Shown here: positions 45,784-54,374 of the stretch, one piece after another
Layout: the number at the start of each line of letters is the position of its first letter
Position numbering within the stretch: the stretch's first letter is position 1
Assembly (NCBI GenBank): GCA_963808965.1
Contig: CAWEHU010000014.1
Coordinates: forward strand, 27,694-91,693
Length of the DNA stretch: 64,000 nt
Reading direction: 5' to 3'
DNA from: CAWEHU01 sp963808965
Lineage (GTDB): Bacteria; Pseudomonadota; Alphaproteobacteria; Acetobacterales; Acetobacteraceae
Program-made: the position numbers and the translations under genes
Notes under the pieces: generated by a model
Told to the model about the DNA's origin: nothing
What the model saw: only the letters and a program-made list of their open reading frames with translations
Database searches by the model: none

Positions 45784-46995
45784 ATGCTCCGTAACATTGG
45801 GATTGGAACTGCCGTCGCGTTCCTCCTGGCCGCCTTGTCATCCATGCCGGCATGTGCTCAGGGCACACCGGGCGTCACCCCGCACGGGATCAAGATCGGC
45901 AATACCAACGCCTATAGCGGTCCGGCCTCCGCCTATGCATCCCTCGCGGAGGGAAATGCCGCTTTCTTCAAGATGGTCAACGATCATGGCGGCGTGAACG
46001 GCCGCAAGATCGAATTCATCTCCCGCGATGACGGCTATGACCCGTCCAGGACCGTCGAGCAGGTCCATCGCCTTGTCGAACAGGATCATGTCGCCTTCCT
46101 GTTCAATACCCTGGGCACGCCCACCAACTCCGCGGTTCGGCAGTATCTGAACGAGCAGAAGATCCCGCAGCTCTTCGTCGCCTCGGGCGCCGACAAATGG
46201 GGCAACTACAAGGAGTTCCCGTGGACGATGGGCTGGCAGCCCAGCTATCGCATCGAGGCGCAGATTTATGCGAAATACGTGCTCCGGGAAAAGCCCGACA
46301 GCAAGATCGCGGTCCTGTTCCAGAATGACGATTTCGGCAAGGATTACCTCGCCGGCTTGCGGGACGTGCTCGGCGACAAGTTCGACGCGAAGGTCGTGAC
46401 GGCACCGTACGAGGTCACCGATCCCACGATCGACAAGCAGGTAGAGACGCTGCAATCCTCCGGCGCCGATGTCCTGATTACCGCGGCCACGCCGAAATTC
46501 GCCGCCCAGGTCATCCGCAAGCTGGCCGACATGGGGTGGAAGCCGCTGCATTTCATGAGCAACGTCTCGATCTCGGTGGGCGCGGTGATCGAGCCGGCCG
46601 GACCGGAGCGGGCGACCGGCATAATGACGGCGACATACTTCAAGGATCCGACCGATCCGGCGTGGGACAAGGACCCTGGAATGCAGGCCTACAAGGCCTT
46701 CTTCAAGAAATACATCCCGCGCGGTGACGTGACCGATAGCGGGTACCTGGTCGGTTACGGGGCCAGCATGACCCTGATCCAGGTGCTAAAGCAATGCGGC
46801 AAGGATCTCTCGCGCGAGAACATCATGAAGCAGGCCGCCAGCCTGCATGACCTTGAGATCCCGACCCTGCTGCCCGGAATCAAAGTCAACACGAGCCCGA
46901 CGAACTATCACCCGATCCGGCAGATGCAGCTCGCCAAATGGAACGGGAAGACGTGGCAGGTGTTCGGCAACGTGATCGAGGGCGCGGGATCCTGA
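45784..46995 (+). CDS. ABC transporter substrate-binding protein (branched-chain amino-acid type)
   Basis: 403 aa. A signal peptide (RNIGIGTAVAFLLAALSSMPACA) is followed by a Peripla_BP_6 fold: GIKIGNTNAYSGPASAYASLAEGNAAFFKMVNDHGGVNGRKIEF, then VEQVHRLVEQDHVAFLFNTLGTPTNSAVRQYL. Such proteins bind leucine-like amino acids, aromatic acids, urea or other ligands. No permease or ATPase genes adjoin it, so it is an orphan binding protein and its ligand is unknown. A GAGGGGAGAGAGA tract lies just before the ATG. Its message may carry the stem-loop at 45582. Confidence 0.87.
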   Translation: MLRNIGIGTAVAFLLAALSSMPACAQGTPGVTPHGIKIGNTNAYSGPASAYASLAEGNAAFFKMVNDHGGVNGRKIEFISRDDGYDPSRTVEQVHRLVEQDHVAFLFNTLGTPTNSAVRQYLNEQKIPQLFVASGADKWGNYKEFPWTMGWQPSYRIEAQIYAKYVLREKPDSKIAVLFQNDDFGKDYLAGLRDVLGDKFDAKVVTAPYEVTDPTIDKQVETLQSSGADVLITAATPKFAAQVIRKLADMGWKPLHFMSNVSISVGAVIEPAGPERATGIMTATYFKDPTDPAWDKDPGMQAYKAFFKKYIPRGDVTDSGYLVGYGASMTLIQVLKQCGKDLSRENIMKQAASLHDLEIPTLLPGIKVNTSPTNYHPIRQMQLAKWNGKTWQVFGNVIEGAGS

Positions 46996-47033
46996 TCCCT
47001 TCGTGAGACGCGCTTCGGCGAACCCGCGCCCCG

Positions 47034-48513
47034 TCAGGACAACTCCTCGTGCCATGTGCGGCCGTCGCGCTCGATGAGCGCGATCGAGGCGGTCGGCCCC
47101 CAGCTTCCGGCAGGGTAGGGGCGCGGCGCCTCCGGCCGGCTCGACCAGGCCTCGATGATCGGCTCGACCCAGCTCCAAGCGGCCTCCACCTCGTCGCGCC
47201 GCATGAAGAGCGTGGCGTTACCGCGCACCGTGTCCATCAACAGCCGCTCGTAAGCATCCGGATAGCGGGTCCCGAACGCCTTCTCGAAGCTGATGTCGAG
47301 CCCGGTCGGGCGCAGCCGCAGCCCTCCGGGACCGGGCTCCTTGGTCATCATCTCGAGCCGCATCCCTTCCTCGGGTTGCAGGCGGATGATGAGCTTGTTC
47401 GGCTGTAGTTCGGAAGCATTGGGGAAAATCGAGAACGGGGGTGCGCGGAACTACCACCACGATGCCGGAGAATTTCTGCGGCAGGCGCTTGCCGGTCCGG
47501 ATGTAGAACGGGACGTTCGCCCAACGCCAAGTGTGCACCTCGGCCTTGAGAGCGACGAAGGTTTCGGTGCGGCTTCCCTCAGATCCGAGGTCGGCGGCGT
47601 AGCCAGGCACCGGCCGCCCGTCGATCGCGCCATGCGAGTATTGGCCGCGCACCGTGAGCGTAGCGGCCTCGTGCGGCGCGATCGGCCGGAGCGCGCGCAG
47701 GATTTTCAGTTTCTCGTCCCGCACAGCGTTCGCGTCCAGCGACACGGGACTGTCCATCGCGATGAGGCAGAGGAGCTGCAACAGGTGATTCTGCACCATG
47801 TCGCGCAGCGCCCCGGAATGATCGTAGTAGCCACGCCGCCCCTCTACGCCGACCGTCTCGGCCACGGTCAGCTGCACGTGGTCGATCACGTCGGTGTTCC
47901 ACAAACGCTCGAAGATCGAGTTGGCGAAACGGAGCGCGAGCAGGTTCTGCACGGTCTCCTTGCCGAGATAGTGGTCGATGCGGAAGGTTTGCGCTTCGCT
48001 GAACACCTGCCCGACCTGGTCGTTGATCTCGCGCGCTGAAGCGAGGTCGTGTCCGATGGGCTTCTCCAGCACCACGCGGGAGCGCGGGGTGATGAGGTCA
48101 TGCGCGCCGATATTGAGGGAAATCGGCCCGTACAGATCGGGCGAGGTGGCGAGATAGAAGACGCGCACGCGCTCCGGCTCTTGCGCCAGGGTCCGCCGTA
48201 GATCGTCCCAGCCGCCGTCCTCGGTGGCGGCGTCGAGGCGCGTATAGGTCACCCGGGCGCAGAATTCTCTCCCTGCGTTCTCGCTCCAATCGGCGGGTGC
48301 GATATGCCTTTGGAGCGCGCTCATGGCGCGTTCGCGGTAGGTTTCGTCCGAGAAGTCGGAGCGTGCGGCGGCGATGATGCGGGAGTCGGCGGGCATCTGC
48401 CCGTCACGGAAGCGGTAATAGAGGGCCGGCAGGAGCTTGCGGAGCGTGAGGTCGCCGGTCGCGCCGAAGACGACGCAGTCGAAGACGGCGACCGGGATGA
48501 TCTTGGATGCCAT
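47034..48513 (-). CDS. zwf: Glucose-6-phosphate dehydrogenase, frameshifted
   Basis: About 493 aa after correction. It oxidises glucose-6-phosphate with NADP+. The cofactor loop is DCVVFGATGDLTLRKLLPALYYR; the catalytic region is FRIDHYLGKETVQNLLALRFAN. VEGRRGYYDHSGALRDMVQNHLLQLLCLIAM is a strong family string. The frame breaks near 47448 after FSGIVVVV: one base appears to be missing, after which FRAPPFSIFPNASELQPNKL and LQPEEGMRLEMM continue to a stop at 47034. The ATG at 48513 follows GGGAG. No pgl or edd is beside it. It converges with the binding-protein gene. Confidence 0.88.
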
Positions 48514-48607
48514 GGTTGTGCTCCCGCGCGACCCGCCGCGCTTGTGGCGGTGCGGCGATGGTGACTGCATCGCGGGTGGGAGGGCAACTCCCGAAAGGAC
48601 GGGCCAA

Positions 48608-49030
48608 GTGCGAAGGACCAGTTGCGGCGTGGTGGTCACGGACGGAGCGCGAATCTTGCTCGGTCACGCCACTCGCTCGCCGCGCTGGGACATTCCGAAG
48701 GGCCTCGCCGAGCCAGGGGAGAGCCTGCGGAATGCCGCGGTCCGCGAGCTCGAGGAGGAGACTGGTCTCCGCCCTGCCCCGGAGGCCCTACGCGATCTCG
48801 GCATCCATGCTTATCTGCGGGACAAGAATCTGGCCCTGTTCGCCTGGACGCCCTCGCCTATGCCCGACCCGGCCAGCCTCACTTGCAGCGCGACGTTCAT
48901 ACTTCCGAGCGGGGCGGCGTTGCCTGAATTCGATCGGTTCGGCTTGTTCTACTGGGAGGAGGCTCTGGCGCGGGTGGGGCGGAATCTTGCGCGCGTACTG
49001 GGCGAGATTCATCCCCTGCTGGCCGCGTGA
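48608..49030 (+). CDS. NUDIX hydrolase
   Basis: 140 aa from a GTG start. The Nudix box reads GLAEPGESLRNAAVRELEEETGL, which fits GX5EX7REUXEEXGU exactly, and the metal-binding Glu pair is intact. The Nudix fold begins CGVVVTDGARILLGHATR. It hydrolyses a nucleoside diphosphate linked to another group; the substrate is unknown. It is divergent from zwf and meets pepN tail to tail. Confidence 0.85.
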   Translation: MRRTSCGVVVTDGARILLGHATRSPRWDIPKGLAEPGESLRNAAVRELEEETGLRPAPEALRDLGIHAYLRDKNLALFAWTPSPMPDPASLTCSATFILPSGAALPEFDRFGLFYWEEALARVGRNLARVLGEIHPLLAA

Positions 49031-51694
49031 TCACGCAAGGCTTTTCGATGTCATTTCGTAGGTGCCTTTCGTCAGTCCCGGCGCATCCAGGATCCGGTGC
49101 AACTCCTGCTGCATCAGCCTCTGTCGGGCGGCATCGAAGCGCCGCCACTGGCCGAGCGGCGAGACGAGCCGGGCGGCGACCTGGCCGTTCATCGGATCGA
49201 GCCGGATGATCGCGTCGGCCAAGAAGCGGTAGCCGGCCCCGCTCACGTCGTGGAACCGTACGGGATTGGCGGCGGCGAAGCTGCTCACCAGCGCGCGCAC
49301 CCGATTCGGAACCTTCAGGTCGAAATCCGGATGCGTCTGCAAAGACTGCACGGCCTGAAGCGTGCCGGGCAGCGGCGAGGCGGCCTGGATCGCGAACCAC
49401 TTGTCCAGCACGAGATCTTCGTGCCGCCACTGCCGATAGAATGCGTCCAGAGCCTCGATGCGTTCCGGGCAATCGATCGCGGACAGCACGGCGAGGGCCG
49501 CGAGCACGTCCGTCATGTTCTGCCCGGCATCGAACTGCGCCTTCGCGAGCGCCGCGCCCGCAGCCTCGCCCGAGGCGGCTAGATACGAGAGACAGAGATT
49601 GCGCAGCGCGCGCCGACCGATCGAGGCGCCATCGATCCGGTACGGGCCAGGGTCGCGCAGGGCGTCGTAGCGGGCACGCAGTGCGGGACCGAGGCTTCGT
49701 CCGATATCAGCCCGGGCCTGCTCGCGCACGGCGTGGATCGCGTCGGGATCCGCGACCGGCATCTGGTCCGCCAGAAACGATTCGGTCGGCAGGGTCAGCG
49801 CCTCGGCGGCGAAGGCCGGGTCGGTATCCGCGCCGGCGAGGGTCGCCTCCATTGCCTCGATCAGCCCCGGCTGGACGCCGACCGGCTCACCTTTCCGCCA
49901 TTGCGCCGCCGCTTCCAGGAGCAGGGCGGTCGCGTATTGCTGGCCGGATTCCCAGCGGACGAAGGGGTCGGAGTCGCGTGCCGCCAGGAAGCGGAGCCGA
50001 TCGAGAGTCACGCCCTTAAGCTTCACCGGCGCGGAGAATCCCCGCAGCAACGACGGCACCGGCGGACCCGGTATCTCCTCGAACACGAAGTGCTGTTCGG
50101 GTTCGCTCACCACAACCACCCGCGTCCCGGTCCGCGCTTCGGCCTCACCCTCCAGCCGGGTCGGGAGTTCCTTCCCGTCCGCGTCCAGCAAGCCCAGGGC
50201 CAGAGGGACCGCGAGCGGGTATTTGTCCGGCTGACCGGGCGTGGGTGGCGTCATTTGACGCACCGTGAGGACGTAGCGGCGGGACGTTGCCTCGAACGCA
50301 TCCTCGACGGTGATCTCCGGCGTGCCGGCCTGATGATACCAGCGGCGGAATTGCGAGAGATCCGCACCCGATGCGTCCTGCATCGCCTGCACGAAATCCT
50401 CGATCGTCGCCGCGTGGTTGTCGTGCCGAGTGATGTAGAGATCCATGCCGCGCCGGAAGGCCGCGCTTCCGATCAGCGTGTGCATCATGCGGATGATCTC
50501 GGCGCCTTTGTTATAGACCGTCGCGGTATAGAAATTGTCGATCGCGATGTAGCTGTCGGGCTGCACCGGATGAGCGAGCGGGCCGGCATCCTCCGGGAAC
50601 TGCCCGGCGCGGAGGCGGCGCACGTCGGTGATCCGTTTCACCGCCGCGCTGCCCTGGTCCATCGTGAATTGCTGATCGCGAAAGACGGTCAGTCCCTCCT
50701 TGAGCGATAGCTGGAACCAGTCGCGGCAGGTGACGCGATTGCCCGTCCAATTGTGGAAATACTCGTGCGCGATGACCGACTCGATCCCTTCGTAATCGGC
50801 ATCGGTTGCCGTCTCCGGCTTGGCCAGCACGTATTTCGTGTTGAAGACGTTGAGACCCTTGTTCTCCATCGCGCCCATGTTGAAATCGGACACGGCGGCG
50901 ATGTTGAACACGTCCAAATCGTATTCGAGGCCGAACACCTGCTCGTCCCACGCCATCGCCTTCTTGAGCGACCGCATGGCGTGGGCGCATTTATCCTCAT
51001 CGCCTCGCCGGACCCAGATCGCGAGTTGCACGTTTCGGCCGGAGCGGGTCACGAAACTGTCGGTGACGGAGACAAGGTCCCCGGCGACGAGCGCGAACAG
51101 ATACGAAGGCTTCGGATGAGGGTCCTCCCACTTCGCCCAATGCCTTCCGTCTTGCAGGGGACCGCTCCCGACGGGATTGCCGTTCGAGAGCAGCACGGGG
51201 GTGAGCGTCTGATCGGCGCGGATGGTTGTCGTGTAGCGCGCCATCACGTCCGGCCGGTCCGGGAAGTACGTGATGCGGCGGAATCCCTCGGCCTCGCACT
51301 GGGTGAAGAAGCCTCCATTCGAGACGTAGAGACCGCTCAGCAACGTGTTCTCCCGGGGCGCGATCCGGGTCTCGATTTCGAGCGTGAACCGGTCCGGGAC
51401 GTCGGGGATCACGAGCCGGGCCGGCTCGATCCGGTAGCGGTTGGCACCCAGACCTTCGCCGTCCAGCAGGATGCGCGCGAGCGTCAGACCCTCGCCGTCC
51501 AGCCGCAACGCCGCCCCCGGTTCGCCTTCGGGGTTGCGGCGGAGTGCGAGCCGCGAGAGCACCACGGTTTGGGCTTCGTCCAGGTCGAAAGTCAGATCGA
51601 CCGTATCGACCAGAAAGTCCGGAACACGATAGTCAGCCAGGCGGACCGCTTGGAGCGCGGGCGGGGCTGCGGGCTCGCGAAGGCTGTCAGGCAT
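49031..51694 (-). CDS. pepN: Aminopeptidase N (M1 metallopeptidase)
   Basis: 887 aa, normal for bacterial PepN. The exopeptidase motif GAMEN is in SDFNMGAMENKGLNVFN. The zinc site is HEYFHNWTGNRV with the third ligand Glu further on in SLKEGLTVFRD. The N-terminal beta domain (LADYRVPDFLVDTVDLTFDLDEAQTVV) and the C-terminal DUF3458-type helical region are present. It removes N-terminal residues from peptides in the cytosol. No signal peptide is seen. It is intact, unlike several neighbours. Confidence 0.93.
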   Translation of the reverse strand: MPDSLREPAAPPALQAVRLADYRVPDFLVDTVDLTFDLDEAQTVVLSRLALRRNPEGEPGAALRLDGEGLTLARILLDGEGLGANRYRIEPARLVIPDVPDRFTLEIETRIAPRENTLLSGLYVSNGGFFTQCEAEGFRRITYFPDRPDVMARYTTTIRADQTLTPVLLSNGNPVGSGPLQDGRHWAKWEDPHPKPSYLFALVAGDLVSVTDSFVTRSGRNVQLAIWVRRGDEDKCAHAMRSLKKAMAWDEQVFGLEYDLDVFNIAAVSDFNMGAMENKGLNVFNTKYVLAKPETATDADYEGIESVIAHEYFHNWTGNRVTCRDWFQLSLKEGLTVFRDQQFTMDQGSAAVKRITDVRRLRAGQFPEDAGPLAHPVQPDSYIAIDNFYTATVYNKGAEIIRMMHTLIGSAAFRRGMDLYITRHDNHAATIEDFVQAMQDASGADLSQFRRWYHQAGTPEITVEDAFEATSRRYVLTVRQMTPPTPGQPDKYPLAVPLALGLLDADGKELPTRLEGEAEARTGTRVVVVSEPEQHFVFEEIPGPPVPSLLRGFSAPVKLKGVTLDRLRFLAARDSDPFVRWESGQQYATALLLEAAAQWRKGEPVGVQPGLIEAMEATLAGADTDPAFAAEALTLPTESFLADQMPVADPDAIHAVREQARADIGRSLGPALRARYDALRDPGPYRIDGASIGRRALRNLCLSYLAASGEAAGAALAKAQFDAGQNMTDVLAALAVLSAIDCPERIEALDAFYRQWRHEDLVLDKWFAIQAASPLPGTLQAVQSLQTHPDFDLKVPNRVRALVSSFAAANPVRFHDVSGAGYRFLADAIIRLDPMNGQVAARLVSPLGQWRRFDAARQRLMQQELHRILDAPGLTKGTYEMTSKSLA

Positions 51695-51847
51695 CTTGAC
51701 TCCGCTCGGTGGAATGAGGGCGAGAGACTACGGTCGGGGAAGCACGGCGGGAAGGACGGTAGCGGTCTCCCGAGGTGCCGAATCCGCTGGCGCGGAACCG
51801 CCGCGCCCGATAATTATTGAGGCAACATGTGGTGCGGATATCGGTCC

Positions 51848-52075
51848 ATGCGCTTCGCTCTCGTTTTGTTGCCTGGCCTGGCCCTGTCTGCTTGTGCGTC
51901 GACGAGCGATCGGTATGTGCGCGACACCAGCGCGGCATGCAGCACGGGCGACCGCCTGGCCTGCGAGACACTGGCGACGCTCCATCCCCAGGCGCTGCGG
52001 GACGCGGACGCCATCATGGCGGGCATGCAGCAGGCCCGTTGGGAGCGAGAGGTCGTCCAGCGGGCGACGCAATAG
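51848..52075 (+). CDS. Small lipoprotein of unknown function
   Basis: 75 aa. A lipobox is clear in MRFALVLLPGLALSACASTSD, with the lipidated Cys at residue 16. The mature part is short and contains CSTGDRLACETLATLHPQALRDADAIMAG, with two more Cys. An ATG seven codons upstream is in frame but spoils the signal. I do not recognise the family. Confidence 0.65.
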   Translation: MRFALVLLPGLALSACASTSDRYVRDTSAACSTGDRLACETLATLHPQALRDADAIMAGMQQARWEREVVQRATQ

Positions 52076-52149
52076 CGGGCCAAGCGGCCAGAGCGGGGGC
52101 TGAGGGGGTCGCGCGCTCTCTTGGCGGTGCGGTGTGCTAGGTTGTCGGC

Positions 52150-52701
52150 ATGAGTTCGCCTGCCCACGCCCGTATGACCTCCGACGAATTCATCGCCTGG
52201 ACCATGTCGCGTCCCGATGAAGGACGTTACGAGCTCGTTGCCGGCGAGGTGGTCGCGATGGCGCCGGAGCGTTCCTCTCACGCGCTGATCAAGTTCCAGG
52301 TCGCGAGGCGGCTCGCGGAGGCGGTGGAGGCGGCCGGGCTTCAATGCACCGTCTATCCGGACGGGATGGCGGTCGAGGTGGATGCCGAGACCACCTATGA
52401 GCCGGACGCATTGGTTCGTTGCGGCGCGCCCCTGGCGGACGATGCCGTCAAGATCACCGATCCCGTGATCGTGGTCGAGGTGCTGTCGCCTTCGACCCGC
52501 GCCCGCGATGCCGGAGCCAAGCTCGAAGACTATTTCCGCCTCCCTTCGGTCCGGCATTATCTCATCGTCAAGACCGAAAACCAGAGCATCATCCACCATG
52601 AGCGCGGGACCGAGGGCGTAATCACGACCCGCATCATCCGGGATGGTTCGGTCCGCCTGGACCCGCCTGGAATCGAGGTCCGGGGTATGTTCCCGGCGTA
52701 A
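52150..52701 (+). CDS. Uma2 family (DUF820) putative endonuclease
   Basis: 183 aa. The sequence YELVAGEVVAMAPERSSHALI, then TTYEPDALVRCG and PVIVVEVLSPSTRARD with a following KLEDYFRLPSVRHYLIVKT is the Uma2 PD-(D/E)xK nuclease-like fold, with Asp, Glu and Lys positions in order. These proteins are abundant in some genomes, and their biological role is unsettled. It stands alone. Confidence 0.82.
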   Translation: MSSPAHARMTSDEFIAWTMSRPDEGRYELVAGEVVAMAPERSSHALIKFQVARRLAEAVEAAGLQCTVYPDGMAVEVDAETTYEPDALVRCGAPLADDAVKITDPVIVVEVLSPSTRARDAGAKLEDYFRLPSVRHYLIVKTENQSIIHHERGTEGVITTRIIRDGSVRLDPPGIEVRGMFPA

Positions 52702-52800
52702 ACCAACCCCGGTGGCGTTCCATAAACAAGTTGACCTGATGCGAATGCGATGGAATGCTTTCACCAACGTAAGTAACTCTGATTAACAGGGGGTAAGATT

Positions 52801-53628
52801 ATGTACCGGAGGATGTTGTCTGCGGCGGCAGCTCTCGGGCTTCTTACGTCCCTTCTCAGCCAGCGAGCGCCTACACCATCCTTCCACCGGACTTTATCGT
52901 TGCTGGCACGTCCATCGCCGATTGGACTGCGGCGTGGTGGACCTGGGGAGTGCAGGCCCCAGCCGCGACCAATCCGCTCATCGATACGACCGGCGCGTTC
53001 GCAACGGTCAACAACAATGGGCCGGTGTTTTTTGTGGCTAGCACCCTCGGCTTATCCGGTCCGGTTACGCGTAGCTTCGAGGTTCCGGGTGGCAGGCCCG
53101 TTCTGGTTCCGCTGATCAATTTCGAGGACACCGAGCCGGCCGAAACGGACCCGCCTACCGCCACTCTACAAGACCGCCAGAATGCGGCAGACCGGCTCGT
53201 TGCCGGATGGCTGAGTGCAGTCAATCCAGCCAGTCTGTTCGCCTCGATCGATGGCACCCCGGTTGCGAATCCCGCCCAGTACCTCGAAGTGACCGGGTTC
53301 TTTTCGATGGGACCCGTCCAGCCCGGCAGCTTGATCGAGTCCTTCGGCGTGCCGGCAGGCGCCGAGCTGTATCCGACGAAAGCGGCCGGTTATTGGCTGA
53401 TGATCGACGGGGCTCACGCCTGGGCCGCACACGCTGCACTTCGGCGGAAGCAGTGAGGCTTTCACTCCCGCGCCAAATTGCTGCTCGAATTACGAGGTTC
53501 CCGCCTTCTCTGTAGACGTGACGGACAACATTTTCGTCCCGGAGCCGGCAGCGGCCTTCCTGCTCCTGCCGGGGCTGACGGGTCTCGTCGCATTCAGTCT
53601 CGTCACCAGACGGAGAGTGGAAGGCTAA
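52801..53628 (+). pseudogene. PEP-CTERM-sorted surface protein with two frame breaks
   Basis: Joined frames give about 275 aa: a signal peptide (RMLSAAAALGLLTSLLS), then after a shift near 52862 YTILPPDFIVAGTSIADWTA and AWWTWGVQAPAATNPLIDTT. A long frame continues to 53410, and after a second shift LTPGPHTLHFGGSSEAF leads to the sorting tail VPEPAAAFLLLPGLTGLVAF followed by RRR. The Pro-Glu-Pro, hydrophobic helix and basic end are the exosortase recognition signal. The AWWxW region occurs in a family of secreted proteins of unknown function. A possible promoter TTGACC at 52731 lies upstream. No exosortase gene is in the window. Confidence 0.65.
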
Positions 53629-54374
53629 GGGCCGGTCGCCTGCGCCTCGATGAACACCTCGTAGGGCTGATCGAATAGGGCGCGAAATTCGGGGGGCATA
53701 CGGAAGCCGGTCGGGTCATCCGCGATCAGATCGGTCGTTTGCGAGCGGTGGGCAGCGATGGCGCGCCGCTTCGCGGGAAGGTGGCGGCTGATGTCCAAAC
53801 GAAAGCCTTGGATGGGCTCGTCGGGTAGGCCCTGCTCGTCCGGCAGCGTCCAGGCCCAGACGGGATAGGCCAGCAGCCGCGCCCCGCTCTCGCGGCAGAC
53901 GGCCTGTCCCAGCCGGTAGGCCGAGACGTGATCGCCGTGTGGGTCCTGCACCCAGGTCGCGCAAATATTGCCTGCCCGATACTGCCTGGCGAGCCGCGCG
54001 ATATGTTCCGCCGCTTGCGCAAAGGCAGAGCCCTCATGTGGCGAGGCCGTATCCGGCAGGCCGAGGAAGTGCAGCCGCTCCGGTTTGAGCCCGAGTGCCG
54101 CGACGGCCTCCCGCGCTTCCGCCTCGCGCAGCGCCCGCAATCGGGGCGCAGGATAGGCTCGCGAGTGCGGATGCGAACCGGTGCCGTCGGTCAGCACCGC
54201 GACCGCGATCTCGCGGCCCCGAGCACAGGCCTCGGCGATCAGGCCCCCGCAGCCGCAGCTTTCGTCATCGGCGTGCGGCGCCAGCACCAGAACCGGCTCG
54301 CCTCCGGTCATGGTGTCGTAATCGGCGACCGGCAGCGAACGGAGCGCCGCGAGCACCTCGGCCGCGCGGGCCAT
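53625..54374 (-). CDS. PIG-L/LmbE family deacetylase
   Basis: 249 aa. The zinc site is LAPHADDESCGCGGLIAEA (AHPDDE-type), with the third ligand in VQDPHGDHVSAY. It probably removes an N-acetyl group from an N-acetylglucosamine-containing substrate. The start overlaps the RND pump stop by one base (TGATG), so it is translationally coupled to the pump. The link between the two functions is not obvious. Its stop overlaps the PEP-CTERM gene's stop region. Confidence 0.82.
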   Translation of the reverse strand: MARAAEVLAALRSLPVADYDTMTGGEPVLVLAPHADDESCGCGGLIAEACARGREIAVAVLTDGTGSHPHSRAYPAPRLRALREAEAREAVAALGLKPERLHFLGLPDTASPHEGSAFAQAAEHIARLARQYRAGNICATWVQDPHGDHVSAYRLGQAVCRESGARLLAYPVWAWTLPDEQGLPDEPIQGFRLDISRHLPAKRRAIAAHRSQTTDLIADDPTGFRMPPEFRALFDQPYEVFIEAQATGP

